This document shows positions 42,753 through 54,930 of a stretch of 64,000 nt of DNA, one piece after another. Within the stretch, counting starts at the first letter, position 1; every line of letters begins with the position of its first letter. The notes below the pieces were generated by a model. That model saw only the letters and a list, made by a program, of their open reading frames with translations. It was not told the DNA's origin and did not search any database. The position numbers were made by a program, and so were the translations under genes. Source of the stretch: Brassica napus (Eukaryota; Streptophyta; Magnoliopsida; Brassicales; Brassicaceae); contig NC_063438.1 in assembly GCF_020379485.1 (NCBI RefSeq), forward strand, positions 5,166,024 through 5,230,023, written 5' to 3'.

Positions 42753-44112
42753 TAGAGTGTTTTTATGTGTTCCTTTCTTTCTCTCTATTGCTTGCTATGT
42801 CTTCGAAACACAACCGTTCGTTTGGACTGAAAGCTAGAGAAAGTTAGAGAGAGAGGCGGAGTTTATAAAGGGAATTTTTTATTTTATTTTAGATTAAGCC
42901 CCACTTTATTTTTAACCTTAACCTTTTGGTTAAGTGAAACGTTTTTGTTTCCCATATCGATACATTTGCTTTTAACGAAGTAAGTAACACTTCTACATTT
43001 CACTTACTAAACACATTGTCAGTTCTTGAGATTATTCAAAAATCATTGGTTTAATTCTACTTTGAGATAAAACGATTTTACGCTCAAATTGTGATTTTAT
43101 TAATGGCAGATGACTCCAGACCGCATAGAAGTTATGGAGCTTGGAACTTCCAAAGTTAAAAAAAAACAAATAAAATTATATCTGCCTTATCATCAAATTG
43201 GAGCCTATGTAAAGAGATACGGAATGCTAAGAAGTATAAGTGTGTTAAGCTAAAATATGCTAGAATGTTGAAGCCAAAATACAACTTCTACTAAGCATAA
43301 TATGAATCAAAATTTGGATAAATCCAATATTGTGATTGCTTAGTAACATTTTTAATGTCTTTCAAATTCTTAAAACGAAACCTACAACTTAGATTGCAAA
43401 AATGTACCCCATAAATGAAACGGTAAAAACATCACCAATTATTCTATTTTCGTTCTAAGATAGAATTTAGAGTAAAAATGCTCATAATCTATTCTAATTT
43501 TTATTTTATAACTGAGTAAAAAAATAGGTTTAGTCCATAAATAGAGTAAAATTTATTATGTTTTGTTCATTTTCTTTTTCATTCTAAAATAGAGTCGCAT
43601 TGGAGTAGAATATAATTTTATTATAAAATTATTTTATTTCGAAGAAAAAAATATAGTAGAGTGATCCACTAGAGATGATCTAATGAGTGATGATTTCTAG
43701 CTAGTTTCAAGTAGAGAAAGGATTCATCAATGGTAATCCCCTATAGATAGGTACACAAACAAGAGAACGAACAAAGTCGAGAGTACCAGCAACCAAATAC
43801 ACTTTTTCACAGACACAAATAATGCGAGTCGTCTACTCCTACAAGTGAAAACAGAGGAACAAATAATTATAATTACCAGAACAGGAAACATAGACTACGT
43901 TTACAAAAATACACATTGATAAAACACATAAAAGAGTCTTTGTTATACAAACACATGAACAAAAAAAATAGATTGGCTTTTGATCCTTGTTTTGTAACGA
44001 AAGGGCATTTAATTCCTCCAGTCATGAGCCATGAGAACAAAAACTTGTTAATTTACTCAAGTGAGTGAGGCGGTTTCATCTACAGCGGCAAGAAGCGTGT
44101 GCCCAAACGTTT
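42753..44112. other. intergenic with a possible MITE
   Basis: The first 150 bases are the leader and promoter of the Cys-rich gene. From about 43440 to 43685 there are words such as ATAGAGTAAAA and GTAGAGTGATCCACTAGAGATGATC|TAA, which resemble Brassica MITEs ending in CATCTC; boundaries could not be fixed. The last 300 bases are probably the 3' untranslated region of NPSN11. Confidence 0.4.
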
Positions 44113-45938
44113 TCAGTAATGGTTCCAGAGTAGACGTCTGTTCATGGCTGGTGGTGCTAGGCCCGGTATGTCACGGATGTCTTTGTTGTTTGGGTTCACA
44201 ATCTATCCAAAAGGGGAAAAAAGAAGATTTTGTGGGTGTTGTATATAGTGTGTATATATGGGTAAGAAAGGAAAGTTGAGAGGTGTACCTTGACGATGAT
44301 GATTGCTATGACACCAATGACAATAAGGCAAAGAAATGCCATTATACATTTGTCCGTGGCAACCTGAGAGTAAGAAGAAGAGCAGAAAGTAAGTAAAGGG
44401 GACAAGAGGAAGCTGCTGATAATTAGAAACTGTATGAAAGAGAAGTAGCTGAGCTTCCTTTTACCCTAAACTCTCTTAGAGACTAAAGTTCATTGTTGGA
44501 AGTTGAATCTTTATTAAATCATAAATAAGCTATTTTTATAGGTTACAATACAAAGAGATCATCATAACCTAAATTAAAAAGTACCTTAAACTTAACTAAA
44601 AAAAGGAAAAAACACCAAACGCTTAATCTAACGCTAAAAAGTAAAATCAATAAGACCGGTAACTCAAACTCCAAAACCATATCTCGTTATCATTGTATCA
44701 AGAAGAAGTAAGAAGAAGATTTTGGGAAACAGACCTGCCTACCAATTTCTTTGACCAGCTTGGAGGCTTTCTTGAGTGAGAAATGAATAGAATCGAGTTC
44801 GTTAACCACTCTACTCATTTGGTCGGTCTGAACATTGGTGAAAAGGTAAACTATCTTTAGGTGTGGAATGTTGTAAAGAACAACAGAGATTCAGAAGAGA
44901 AGCACAAAACCTGAGCCTTGAGAGCTGCAGAAGTATCTGTTCCCACATTTATAGTCTCCTGAACAATCTGTTGTCATAGCCACAATAAAAAAATACAGTG
45001 AGATTCTGCTTTTATGAAATGGGAAAATGGACATTAATAGTGACCTTTTTGCCTCTCTCAATGGCTTGATCAGTGTCATCCATCATGGTGTTTCCTTTAT
45101 TCATAAGTTCTTGATTGGACATGTCTGAAAACGTGATTAAAGCTCTCAGTAAATTCTCTTGGTAGGTAGGTAGGTGCATTCATATCATAAAACAAAGGAA
45201 TTGATTATCAAAAAAAGTACATAAATCAAAGAGGAGAGAATGAAAAAAAAAAAAAAAGAATGAAAAAGGCTAACTGGAAGCTAATAAGACATTCTCTTCC
45301 ATGTTGTCTTCAGCGGGTCCATCAAAAAGATCAACTCGCTTATTATTGCTAGCTAAATTGGATGAATATCTGCATAAACCATCCTCAATATCATCAATCA
45401 CCACCACAAACATAATTAAAAAGCAACAACTCCAACAACTGTGACGGTGTCACGTACTTCTTCTTAAGAGCAACATATGAGTTTAGTTCCTTAACCTGCA
45501 CGAACCAAACACCATCACTTGATCACATAATAAAACTCAGAAAATAAATGAATAAGTAAAAGTAAAAAAAAAAAAGAAAAGGTTACCATAGATTGACGTC
45601 TGTCGTTCAACATCCGGTTAGTGTTGGCATCGTTTCCACCTTCCAAGCTTTTGACTTCCCTATCGAAATCTTTAATAAGGCTCTTGCAGTCACGCATTTT
45701 GTCAGTGAGTTCTTCCAGCTGCCTACTCTGCCTATTAGCATCTTTGATCTTCTCCAGCTTCTGGAATCCATTCCTGGTCCCCAAAAACAAAACATTACAT
45801 TAACATGAGTAATCATCATTAATTCATTATGAACAGATAAGAACTGGAAGAAGGTGCTCACGATAAAGCACGGAAAAGGTCATTGATCTGTCCTTCGATC
45901 TCAGCAAGCTCTTCGCTAACCGCCGATATTGAATCCAT
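44113..45938 (-). CDS. NPSN11: novel plant SNARE 11 (Qb-SNARE)
   Basis: Nine exons by consensus sites: 45862-45938, 45587-45773, 45458-45495, 45275-45369, 45045-45124, 44911-44967, 44735-44827, 44289-44363 and 44113-44202, together 263 residues in frame. The N-terminal half is helical and coiled (ELAEIDGQIND, LEKIKDANRQSRQLEELTDK). The Qb-SNARE helix spans about residues 130-205 (ERGKKIVQETINVG, QMSRVVNELDSIHFSLKKAS), and a C-terminal membrane anchor follows (IMAFLCLIVIGVIAIIIVK) with a short tail ending RRLLWNHY. NPSN11 sits on the plasma membrane and cell plate and joins KNOLLE, SYP71 and VAMP721/722 in cytokinetic fusion. The sequence and neighbours match At2g35190. Confidence 0.93.
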
Positions 45939-47522
45939 CTCTCTCTCTCTTTTATATATAACCCAGCCACACACAACAGAAAACAATGTGCTCTCTTCTT
46001 CTTCTTCAGATCCCTAATCGAATCATCATCTCGCTCTTCGAACAAAACATTTGATGTCGGTATTACAGAACAAAACGTCGTACCAAATGCGTTGGATTAT
46101 ATAATATATATACTATTACAGATCTCGGACGACCAATGTGGGATGTCTTAAAATTTCGATAACGTAGGAGATAGAATTATGTGAGCTCTTTTGTTGCCAT
46201 TTGATTTGGCTCCAACGGGACGACGACGAAATAAGATAAATAGAGAGATTTGAAAAAACCTGGGCTGTCGGGAAAATCAGTGGGACATGATAGGACGTCG
46301 TTTGTCAGTATTTTGCACTCTTATAACGTGGGACGTCGGATTGTTCACCTCTCAAGATCTAACGGCAAGTAACTCTTGCAGTAGCTTATACGATCACTCG
46401 ACTTTACAAGTAAGAATGTAAGATAGATTGCAAAGTCTCCCTACCTTTAATTAAAAACCAAATCTAAGCTTTAATCTAAACCTTGTGACAATAAAATAAA
46501 TAAAAAAGCTTTAATCTAAACCACATCAGCGTTCCATATTTTCGTTTGTCTGTCGCAATGGTTAAGATACAATGACATCATCATTGAACAATTTTGGAAT
46601 CAATCAATAAATAAGTGGATGAAGTTAGACTGTAAGATTTTTAGCAAAAAAAAAAAAAGAAGTTAGACTGTAGTAAGGTCATGGATTCAGTTCACACAAA
46701 ACATTCTCTTGGGAATATATGTGGGAATACTAGGTTATATATAAATGTTGTCACACACACAAACAGAGTTGCAAACTTGCAATACATAACAATGCAAGTC
46801 TCTATTGAGCTATGATCTGTTTAATTGAAAATAACATATATTCGGACTTAGATTTATTATCTGAAAAGTGCTTTTCAACTGTTTCTAGCTTAAATACCGA
46901 TTCCTTACTAAAAGAACGCTGCTAATACGATACTATTTATTTTCCTTATATTTTATAATGAGTTGTTAGTTCATCCAACCTAAAACTAATTGTTGATAGG
47001 TAGATTGGTTCGTTAATGTCTTTTTCAACTTTCAATATTGAAAACCTTATTTCTAATATGTTCTTTTCAGATGTAGTTCTTTGAGCGTCAATTTTACAAT
47101 ATTCAAATAAATATCGATAAAGACTGATTCCTTGTTATGTTACGTGAATATTCAATCTAAAATTAATTGGTGATAAATAGATTGACTCATCTATTTTATA
47201 TACTAATTTAATATCTTTTCTAGCTTTTAATGTAGGAAATTTTGTCTCTAATACGTTAAACAGACTTAACTTTCATGAATTTAAGTTGACAAAGAAACAA
47301 TGCAGTGTATGCCAGTAAAAAAAAACATTGCAGTTTATGGAAGGAAAAAACCTAGGATTAGACCATGGTGTGAGTTTCAAGAAAATAACACAAACAGCAA
47401 TTGACTATAGTATAAAGACTAATAATACCAAGTCTATCAGGCTATTACTAATTCACTAAACATAAGATGAAAGAATAAGCAGAAGAAGAACATGAATACA
47501 GGCCAGCAACATCAGCTGCTTA
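45939..47522. other. NPSN11 promoter side and spacer
   Basis: The first 100 bases have a CT-rich leader (TCTCTCTCTC). Between 46060 and 46340 three ACGTCG/GACGTC motifs occur, which may be regulatory. The rest is AT-rich without genes. The final 200 bases form the likely 3' untranslated region of SUVH5. Confidence 0.4.
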
Positions 47523-49688
47523 TCAGTAGAGCCTACCACTGCACTTCGCCGAACCACAATAGCAATTCTTCACCTTGACATTACCATCAGCGTCCAACAC
47601 CTGGCCAATCTTATAGTTGTAATAGTACGTTAGTTCCTTAAGCGGAGGTATATTGTCCTTCGCAAAGAGCATCACATGAGGGATCCTCATATCCTCATGG
47701 TGGTACAAAACATCTTGCGCGTACAGATTCGGCGAGCAGCTATGGTTTATAAACCTCCCTACGTTCCCTTTCCTCGCAGCGTCTATGGTAAAGAAGCTGC
47801 TCTCATAGAAGCTACTACTCCCATTATCAGTCCCAATGTCAAATAGATACTCGTCTTTACCCGCAAGCCTATCAGCTTCGTTTTCCTGTAGAAGCTCCCC
47901 TGCGTACTCGCAGATGAAGCTCCCCGAAGGAATAGACTCTAGAGACCTCACTCCCCATCCTCTCGACTCGGTCTTGAAGATCTCTAGCTGGATCTTGATC
48001 CCTCTCTGCGTGACGCGGAGGTAGCAGTCAGGCGGGCATTTGCAGAGAGGGCCACACTCGTAGACCATAGGCTTTCTAAAAACAATCGCTCCATCATAAT
48101 TATACGGCAACTCTCCATCGTTTTTCGCAACGCAACTGCAGTTTTTCGAGTCTTTGCAGCGCTTCGTGCAGCCGCAACCCTTCGGAGGAATAGGCTGGCA
48201 CCAATCCGGATATATCATGTTAACAGTGTAGTCAAACACAGGAGGCTTCTCATCGTCTATCTCGTTAACAGCGCATATAGGCAACCTCTCTTTCCCTCCA
48301 GAGATATCTTCGCAGCAGAGACCGTCGCGAGCCTTTGATGATTTTGCTTTCTTAACCACTTTCCAAGTAAGTTCAGGCTGCCCGGCGATACGCCGCAGCC
48401 TGAACTTGAAAACAAGCTTACCATAAGATCCCACTTCTTTCCAAAACTCTTCAACAAGATACAACCCATCGTAGACATAGTTTTTGGTGTTATTATCAGA
48501 AGGTGGTGTCTTCTTGTTGCCTCTTATGACTCTCACAGGGTTCTGTTTGTCTATACTGTTCGCCAACGCGAGGTTTCCTCTCAAGAGCTGCTGGTCTTTA
48601 GGTTCGTTGGTTATGTTCCCCTGTTGAAACTTTGTAGATAGGTTCCCACCTTGGCCTGTGTAGATCAAAACGTCGGAGTTACAAAGGTCGTCGTCGTAGC
48701 CACCAGAGGCTACTATACTCACGGCGAGCAGCTCCTTGTTGGCGTCTCTCATGTAGTCAATACCAGCTTGGATTGCTCTGTGTATGCCGAGAAAGTTTAG
48801 TTCGATTCTGTATTGGAACTCGTCGCCTACTTCGACTCCAGGGACGGTTCCTATGAACTGTGTGCCGACGTTGAGGTACTTGCCTTTGCTCTTGACGATC
48901 TTTGAAGCCTCTACGGAGACGTTGAAGTTTTTGCCGTTTTTTTTCCTTGGGTTTGCTTCATCCTCGCGGATAAGCTTTCTACAAGCTTCACTGAAGAGAC
49001 GTAGAGTTTCCATTACTTTGTCCCTAGCGCTAGTGTCTCCCCTAGGACGTGAAGGAGCAGTAGATAAAGTCTCACTATCTTTCCTACTAGATCCTTCACC
49101 GTTATCTCTATTAATCTTCTGGAGAAGCCTCAAGGGTGAAGGCAGTACAACACCTTCCGTTTTTTTAAATTTGCTTGCTGTCTCGTTTGGTTTTGGGATT
49201 ATAAACTTTGGTTTCTCAGCTTCCAATGGCTTCGAAACATGCGTCGACATGCTTTTGGTAGGATCCAGTGTTAACTCTTTCTTGGAGGCAGAAGCATCAT
49301 TCACGGTCTTTCCATAATCGGAAAACTTGGTTCCTGTATTTGGAGGGAAGTCTCTTACTGCAATAATCTTTCTCCCACCAAGCTGCTTTATCCCAACGCT
49401 TCGCCAGCCACCGTTCATATCTTTCACTTGTTGTTCAGCACCCTCTGTTACTACCTCAACAAGCTTTTCATCAACCTCAGCTTCATCAGACACATTGTTC
49501 TTCATCAGCTCCGTGCTTGATCTGAGCCCAGTGGAGCTTGGTCCACAGTGAGGTGGGAAGTCTCTCACAGCTGCAGCCTTAAAACGCTTGGACTTGCGGC
49601 GACCCATAGGATCAATGAAACTACCATTGTCCAATTCTGGTGCTGCTTCTTTCTTCGTAGAAAGAAGTTTTGATGACTTGTTCTCCAT
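47523..49688 (-). CDS. SUVH5: histone H3K9 methyltransferase SUVH5
   Basis: An intronless 721-residue frame. The N-terminus carries two DFPP motifs (AAVRDFPPHCG, AVRDFPPNTG) found in the SUVH5/SUVH6 group. An SRA/YDG domain (about residues 275-430, GTVPGVEVGDEFQYR, SGGYDDD) binds methylated cytosine. A pre-SET Cys cluster (CGCTKRCKDSKNCSC) leads to the SET domain (RGWGVRSLESIPSGSF, EYAGELL, catalytic RFINHSCSPN near 645) and post-SET CYCGSAKCSG at the end. It deposits H3K9me1/me2 on DNA with CG or CHG/CHH methylation and feeds CMT3, silencing transposons. The Arabidopsis gene is also intronless in the coding part; gene order supports SUVH5 (At2g35160) over SUVH6. Confidence 0.93.
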   Translation of the reverse strand: MENKSSKLLSTKKEAAPELDNGSFIDPMGRRKSKRFKAAAVRDFPPHCGPSSTGLRSSTELMKNNVSDEAEVDEKLVEVVTEGAEQQVKDMNGGWRSVGIKQLGGRKIIAVRDFPPNTGTKFSDYGKTVNDASASKKELTLDPTKSMSTHVSKPLEAEKPKFIIPKPNETASKFKKTEGVVLPSPLRLLQKINRDNGEGSSRKDSETLSTAPSRPRGDTSARDKVMETLRLFSEACRKLIREDEANPRKKNGKNFNVSVEASKIVKSKGKYLNVGTQFIGTVPGVEVGDEFQYRIELNFLGIHRAIQAGIDYMRDANKELLAVSIVASGGYDDDLCNSDVLIYTGQGGNLSTKFQQGNITNEPKDQQLLRGNLALANSIDKQNPVRVIRGNKKTPPSDNNTKNYVYDGLYLVEEFWKEVGSYGKLVFKFRLRRIAGQPELTWKVVKKAKSSKARDGLCCEDISGGKERLPICAVNEIDDEKPPVFDYTVNMIYPDWCQPIPPKGCGCTKRCKDSKNCSCVAKNDGELPYNYDGAIVFRKPMVYECGPLCKCPPDCYLRVTQRGIKIQLEIFKTESRGWGVRSLESIPSGSFICEYAGELLQENEADRLAGKDEYLFDIGTDNGSSSFYESSFFTIDAARKGNVGRFINHSCSPNLYAQDVLYHHEDMRIPHVMLFAKDNIPPLKELTYYYNYKIGQVLDADGNVKVKNCYCGSAKCSGRLY

Positions 49689-52600
49689 TCCCTACCCATG
49701 ATAGAAACAAGATTATATAAACCAAAATAACACCAGCCTAGTAGTTATGGTAAACAACCCAAACACTAAAAGAAGAGACATATGCATGTTTAGTAAATAA
49801 CAACAGTGGTTATTTACACAAACTTAAAATACTAAAAAGGGACACAGACATAAGCATGTTTTCAAGCTTTTATGACAGACAAATCTCGAATCAAAAGCGT
49901 TTGATTAAACAACAGATCAAACCTTTTTTCTATAATTCATATATATAGAAAATTGAACCCAGATCTCTGAATTGTAACTACATTGGTCTGATTAACAAAA
50001 ACGTAATCAAAGGGAGACCGAGAGAGTAACGAAACACCGATCCACCATGCAACCAAAGCAAAAGGAAAAGCAGATCTTACCGGGGGGAAGGAAAATAAAA
50101 AGATGGGGGCGGAGAATCTGAAGGAGATCGGGGGAAGAGCGGGAGAAGTGAGTAGAGTATTACTCAAACTGTAAACAAAAGAATAAGCATTGTTTTCTCA
50201 AAACTTTTCTCCACTGTTCATACAAAGTTTACACAAGACAACTGTTGTTGAAGAATGTATGTTTTTAGAGATGAAGGGTTTCTCTTTTTTATTTGTCAAA
50301 AGAGATTGTAGGGTTCTTTTTAGTAGATTTTTATTTTTTAGAAGGTAATCTTTGAGAATATTCTCCAAATCTAAAAATTCCAACAATATTTTTTGGTTTA
50401 TGTATATCCTTCAAATATTCAACTTTCCTAACTAAAACTCTAATTTTCTTTTCTTTATAAAGATACATTCTTTATATGCATAAATAGCATTTTAATAAGA
50501 CATGCTTAATCTTTCTCATAATTGTAATATCATATAATAAATCAGCTTTAAAAAACATACACTGTTTATTATTTTTTATGTTTAATAATTATACGCCAAC
50601 ATTTTTATATAAAAAAATATGATTTATAGTTTATGCGTTCTAAATTCTACAAATTTAAAATATATTTTTATAAGCATAATTTACATGAAACATAAATATT
50701 TAGAGGTTAGTTATATAATAAGTATACAATTATAGAATTATTTTCACTTTTTGTAATAAAAAAAAAGTTTTTATGAACGGTATATTAAAAAAGAAAACAT
50801 AAAGTTCACAATAAAGGTTAAAGTTTCTTTTTCATTACCAATAAACTTAAAATCGATATTATTATAAAAATATATTTACATATTTTCTATTTTTTTTTAA
50901 TCTATATTATATATAAATAGATTAAGCAAATCTTTAAATTGTTATAAAATTAACTCTTAGTGATTTTTGTTTGGTAAATGTAACATTGGTATACTTACAT
51001 AAAATACTTTGTTTTTTTAAATCATAATTTTTATAAATCAAAATGTAAATACTTTTATCAACAGAATTTAAATGTACACAACTTAAGGGTATTAAACATC
51101 TATAGTAGTTAGTTAATAGGAATCCAGTAGAATTACATAATTACATTCAATCATCGTATTTAAAAAAAATTGTATTCAGAAAAATCACCATAAACAATAA
51201 TATAAGAAAAAGAAAATATTAGGTTAAAATAATTTTCTCATCTTTTAAACTTGATTTATTATGTTCTAAATATTCCAGTGATATGCATGTAGAAAAAATA
51301 GCCAATTTAGGTTTCTAAAATTAATTTCGATCATGCATAAAAATCTCTTATCTATAAAATTATATTTCTTATGTTTAGTGCATAATCTAAAACATATAAT
51401 AATATATATAAATAAGACATAATTTCTCTTTAAACTTTTATGTCAATTTGAACCGTTCATCAAAATACAAATTAGTTTAAAATTACTCATTTATTTATAA
51501 TTTATTTAATTATGATATACTAAGATAGTATATTCCAACAAGATGATAAAATGAAATATTCCTTGCTTTTTAGTTTCAAAATGGAATATTATTACTTTTT
51601 AGTTACAAAATCTACTTAGTCCATTACTGATTATTTTAAAACATTAATAAATGAAAACTCTTTAAGATTTATTGAAATTATTCTTAACCATTTGTTAGAT
51701 TCATTTCTAATTTAGTGTATCACCATATATGTTTAAAGATATCAATATTTCAATAGAAATCAGATTGCTATGAAATAATAAAAAAATATTTCTATAATTT
51801 TAGATTAGACAACAAGGATGAAGTAAATCTTATACGTAGATATATTTTGACTAATTTTCTCTGCTAGAAACTACCATAACTAAAAATATATATTTAACAT
51901 ATTTTTTAAATAAACATAGTATTACTAATTATTTATTTTGTAATAACAATATAGGTGAACTGAATAAAATTATTATTCTTAATAACACTTAGAATACAAT
52001 ATATAAATGAATTGAACAAATTATTTACAAACAAAAAATTATGCACATTGAATTTCATTTGAAACATTCAAAAATAATTGCATTAGATTTTTTTTCTAAA
52101 AAATAAAGAGAAAATAATAATTAATAATATTATTATAATAAAATAATATAAATATATTAGGAGTAAGTTACGATCGTTAGCTTTTGTCTAAGTTTCTTCT
52201 CTTCGGTCTTTTACATTTCTTTTTTTTCAGTTCTTATTATGAATTGGATTTAAATTTGTAGGTAGGATATTTTTCTTATTTTGTTTCCTCCATTGGTTCT
52301 TCAATCGACCTCAAAAAAATTGCCTTTTTTTAATGTTTTCTTCGATTTATTTTTTAGCTCTACATGTTTTATTTCAAATTCTAATGGACAAAAAACTTAA
52401 AACGATTTTATTTTGTTTTAAAATTGTTTGGTTAAGCTCTAGTTATCCATTTAGTCAAAGCTTATATTCATTTTTTGGCTACATATCATTTTTTGCTTGA
52501 AATATATAACTTTGGAACTTTGTAAATTTGTCAGTTTTTGGTGAGACGGTAAAAATCTTTGAGTCACATATAATGAAGACGAGGTTATGCTTTTCTAGTA

Positions 52601-53239
52601 GCTGGGAGAAAATGTTGAAGATTGAAGAGAAGTGATATATGGATTTGGGGTGGTCTAGAATTTTGAGTTAGATTTGATTGCGAAGAAGAAGAGCTTGAAG
52701 TTGGTTGTCGGAAGATCCTGACTATTTTCAACATTAGATATATGTATTGACGCATACAAAATTTAAGAAAATTAAAAAAATTGAGAGAAAGTAACTTAAC
52801 ACTTTATAAAGGATTAGTGCTAAGTTGATTATTCGAGAAGACGAAGTCTATGTATTAACCAATATTGATATCAATATTTTATATATTCTGTATTTATATT
52901 AAATATTTTAGTTTTGTGTTTAATTATAAATTATTTTGATAAATTAGAAATATTTGATATGAAATTTATTTTTGATAAATTTATGAATTTGCACTAAAAT
53001 TATAACGGTTTAAATTGATTTAAACCGCACAAATCAGATTTTAGAAAAATTGGGTATAAACGATTTTTTATACCAATTTTTAGAACATCAATTAAAACAC
53101 ATATATGAAGATAAATTTTGTCAGTTTTTCAATTTTATTTTTTTTGTATTGGGCTTTTAGCCCACGGTTGTATGTTCGGCCAAAATTCAAGACTCAAAAT
53201 TTAAATAAAAAGTTTATTGTCGAAAAATAATATAAAGCA
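49689..53239. other. SUVH5 upstream region and AT-rich desert
   Basis: Sequence up to about 50200 is probably the leader and promoter of SUVH5, perhaps with a leader intron. From 50400 to 53240 the DNA is extremely AT-rich with no genes. Within 52850-53110 lies a copy of the repeat also found in the NAL1-like intron at 56030-56370 (shared AAATCAGATTTTA and TTTAAACCG words). Confidence 0.5.
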
Positions 53240-54284
53240 CTAGGTTAAGATCCGCGCCTTTCGCGGAATGAACATTGTATATATAAATTGTTTTATATAT
53301 TATATAGTATATGTTTATAACATATTATGATGTAATAAATATATATTGAATAATTAAAAAGTCAATATCTACTACTTATATAATTAAATTGGTGCGAACA
53401 TATAAATAAATTTTATAAATCAAAAAAATATTTTTTCTACTTGATATGATATATAATTAAATTTAAATGATAATAACATATATATGGTATATTTTAATAT
53501 TAATATATATATAAGATGATGCATTTTGCTCATATTTTTTTTTTATCATTTGTATCTGTTATAGCAAAAAGTCTAAATTGGTGATAGCAAAATTTCCACT
53601 GTGAGATTAATGGTTTAAGTAATTTATAATATTTTAAAAAATTAAGTTGTCAATATTTTTTCAAATTTTTTATCAAAAAAATGTTCAAAGTAAATTTCAA
53701 AATTAAGATATTTATGTATTTTTATATGGCATATAGTTTAATTTAAAATGATACATATATTTATATATCTTTTATTTTTGATACTTATTAAACGAGACTT
53801 TCAACTTATATTATTTTTTAATTAGTTGTGTCATGTCATTATAAAAATTTTAAATCATAGATCACAAAATTTGAATGTGAAACTTTTAACAGTTTTAGTA
53901 ATTTATACTCGTTTTTAAAAATTAAAATATAATATATAAATATTTTTTTTTAATTTTTATTATGTAGTTGCTATGATTGTTTAATTTAATTTAATAGCTT
54001 AAAATTAAACAAATATAATTATAATACACACTTATTTTTATCAAATCTTTATTATTTAAAATCATTAAATGTCTTATATACTTTAGCCACATTAGACAAT
54101 TCTGTAATCTTATTTAAGAAAATAATGAAGCACATTAATATTGTATTTATTGTGGTTTTATAAAAAACTTATTATATATTTAGATGGACCAACTTATTTC
54201 TCTAAAGATTCTAAAAATCATTCTAGTGAGGACATGTGGCTACAAAAAAAATGTTGTAATGCTTCTCAAATAATATATAAGGGA
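53240..54284 (-). mobile_element. non-autonomous Helitron
   Basis: Read on the minus strand it starts TCCCTTATATATTATTTGAG at 54284 and ends CTAG at 53240, preceded by a 3' hairpin (CCGCG ... CGCGG at 53252-53266). The flanking bases are A on the 5' side and T on the 3' side, the standard Helitron insertion site. It is 1,045 bases of AT-rich sequence without a Rep/helicase gene. An ATGTGGC-type word near the 5' end also fits the family. Confidence 0.8.
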
Positions 54285-54930
54285 TAAGGAAAATAGTTAA
54301 AAGTATATATTTTTGTATTGGATTTGAGTCTGTTGACCCAAAAGAAAAGATTTGATTGGTAAGACAACAATATAATAAGATAATAATTATTCATGCGTCG
54401 ACAAAATAAAGAAGAGGAAAATAATTGTATTGTTACTGTATACACACACAACCACCATCAATCAACAGTAACAAATAAAATTATTATTATGCAGCCATTG
54501 CTATCTCCCCTTCGTCTTCTTCCTCCTTTCTTCTCTCTCTCCCCTCTAAATGCAGCAGCTACCTCTCTCTCATACCTGCTAACTTCCCCTCTTTGCTCCC
54601 TTCTCCCCATGAAGCTCTCCCGGATACTCCCACGAACTGTCCTGTAGGTAAGTTTCGCGCTTTCACTTGATCGATTGATTCAGATCATCGTTTTTTGTTA
54701 ATTTACACGATTTAGCTTCTGGGTTTGTTTAGATTTGCGTGTTATCTTCTTTCCGATTGTAAAGTTCGAAGCTTTGAAGATAATTCTACTTCTAGGGTTC
54801 ATAGAACACGATTTGGGTTTATTGCTATTAATATTCGTAAAGGTACCGTTTTTGATTAATATGAAGTTTGTTTCTTCCTTTGTTACAGAGCTGAGACGTT
54901 ACGGTGCTGTTTTGCTTATTGCTAAAAGCT
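54285..54930 (+). other. leader of the NAL1-like gene with possible uORF
   Basis: A CT-rich leader exon ends at 54647 with donor GTAAGT, and an acceptor TTGTTACAG at 54888 restores the mRNA to the start codon at 54931. A 52-codon frame (54489-54647) lies in the leader exon and its TAG stop is flush with the donor; it may act as an upstream ORF if transcription starts far enough upstream. Confidence 0.45.

Noticed and set aside
48784..49317. 177-codon plus-strand frame
   Set aside because: Antisense to SUVH5; no domain and no independent promoter.
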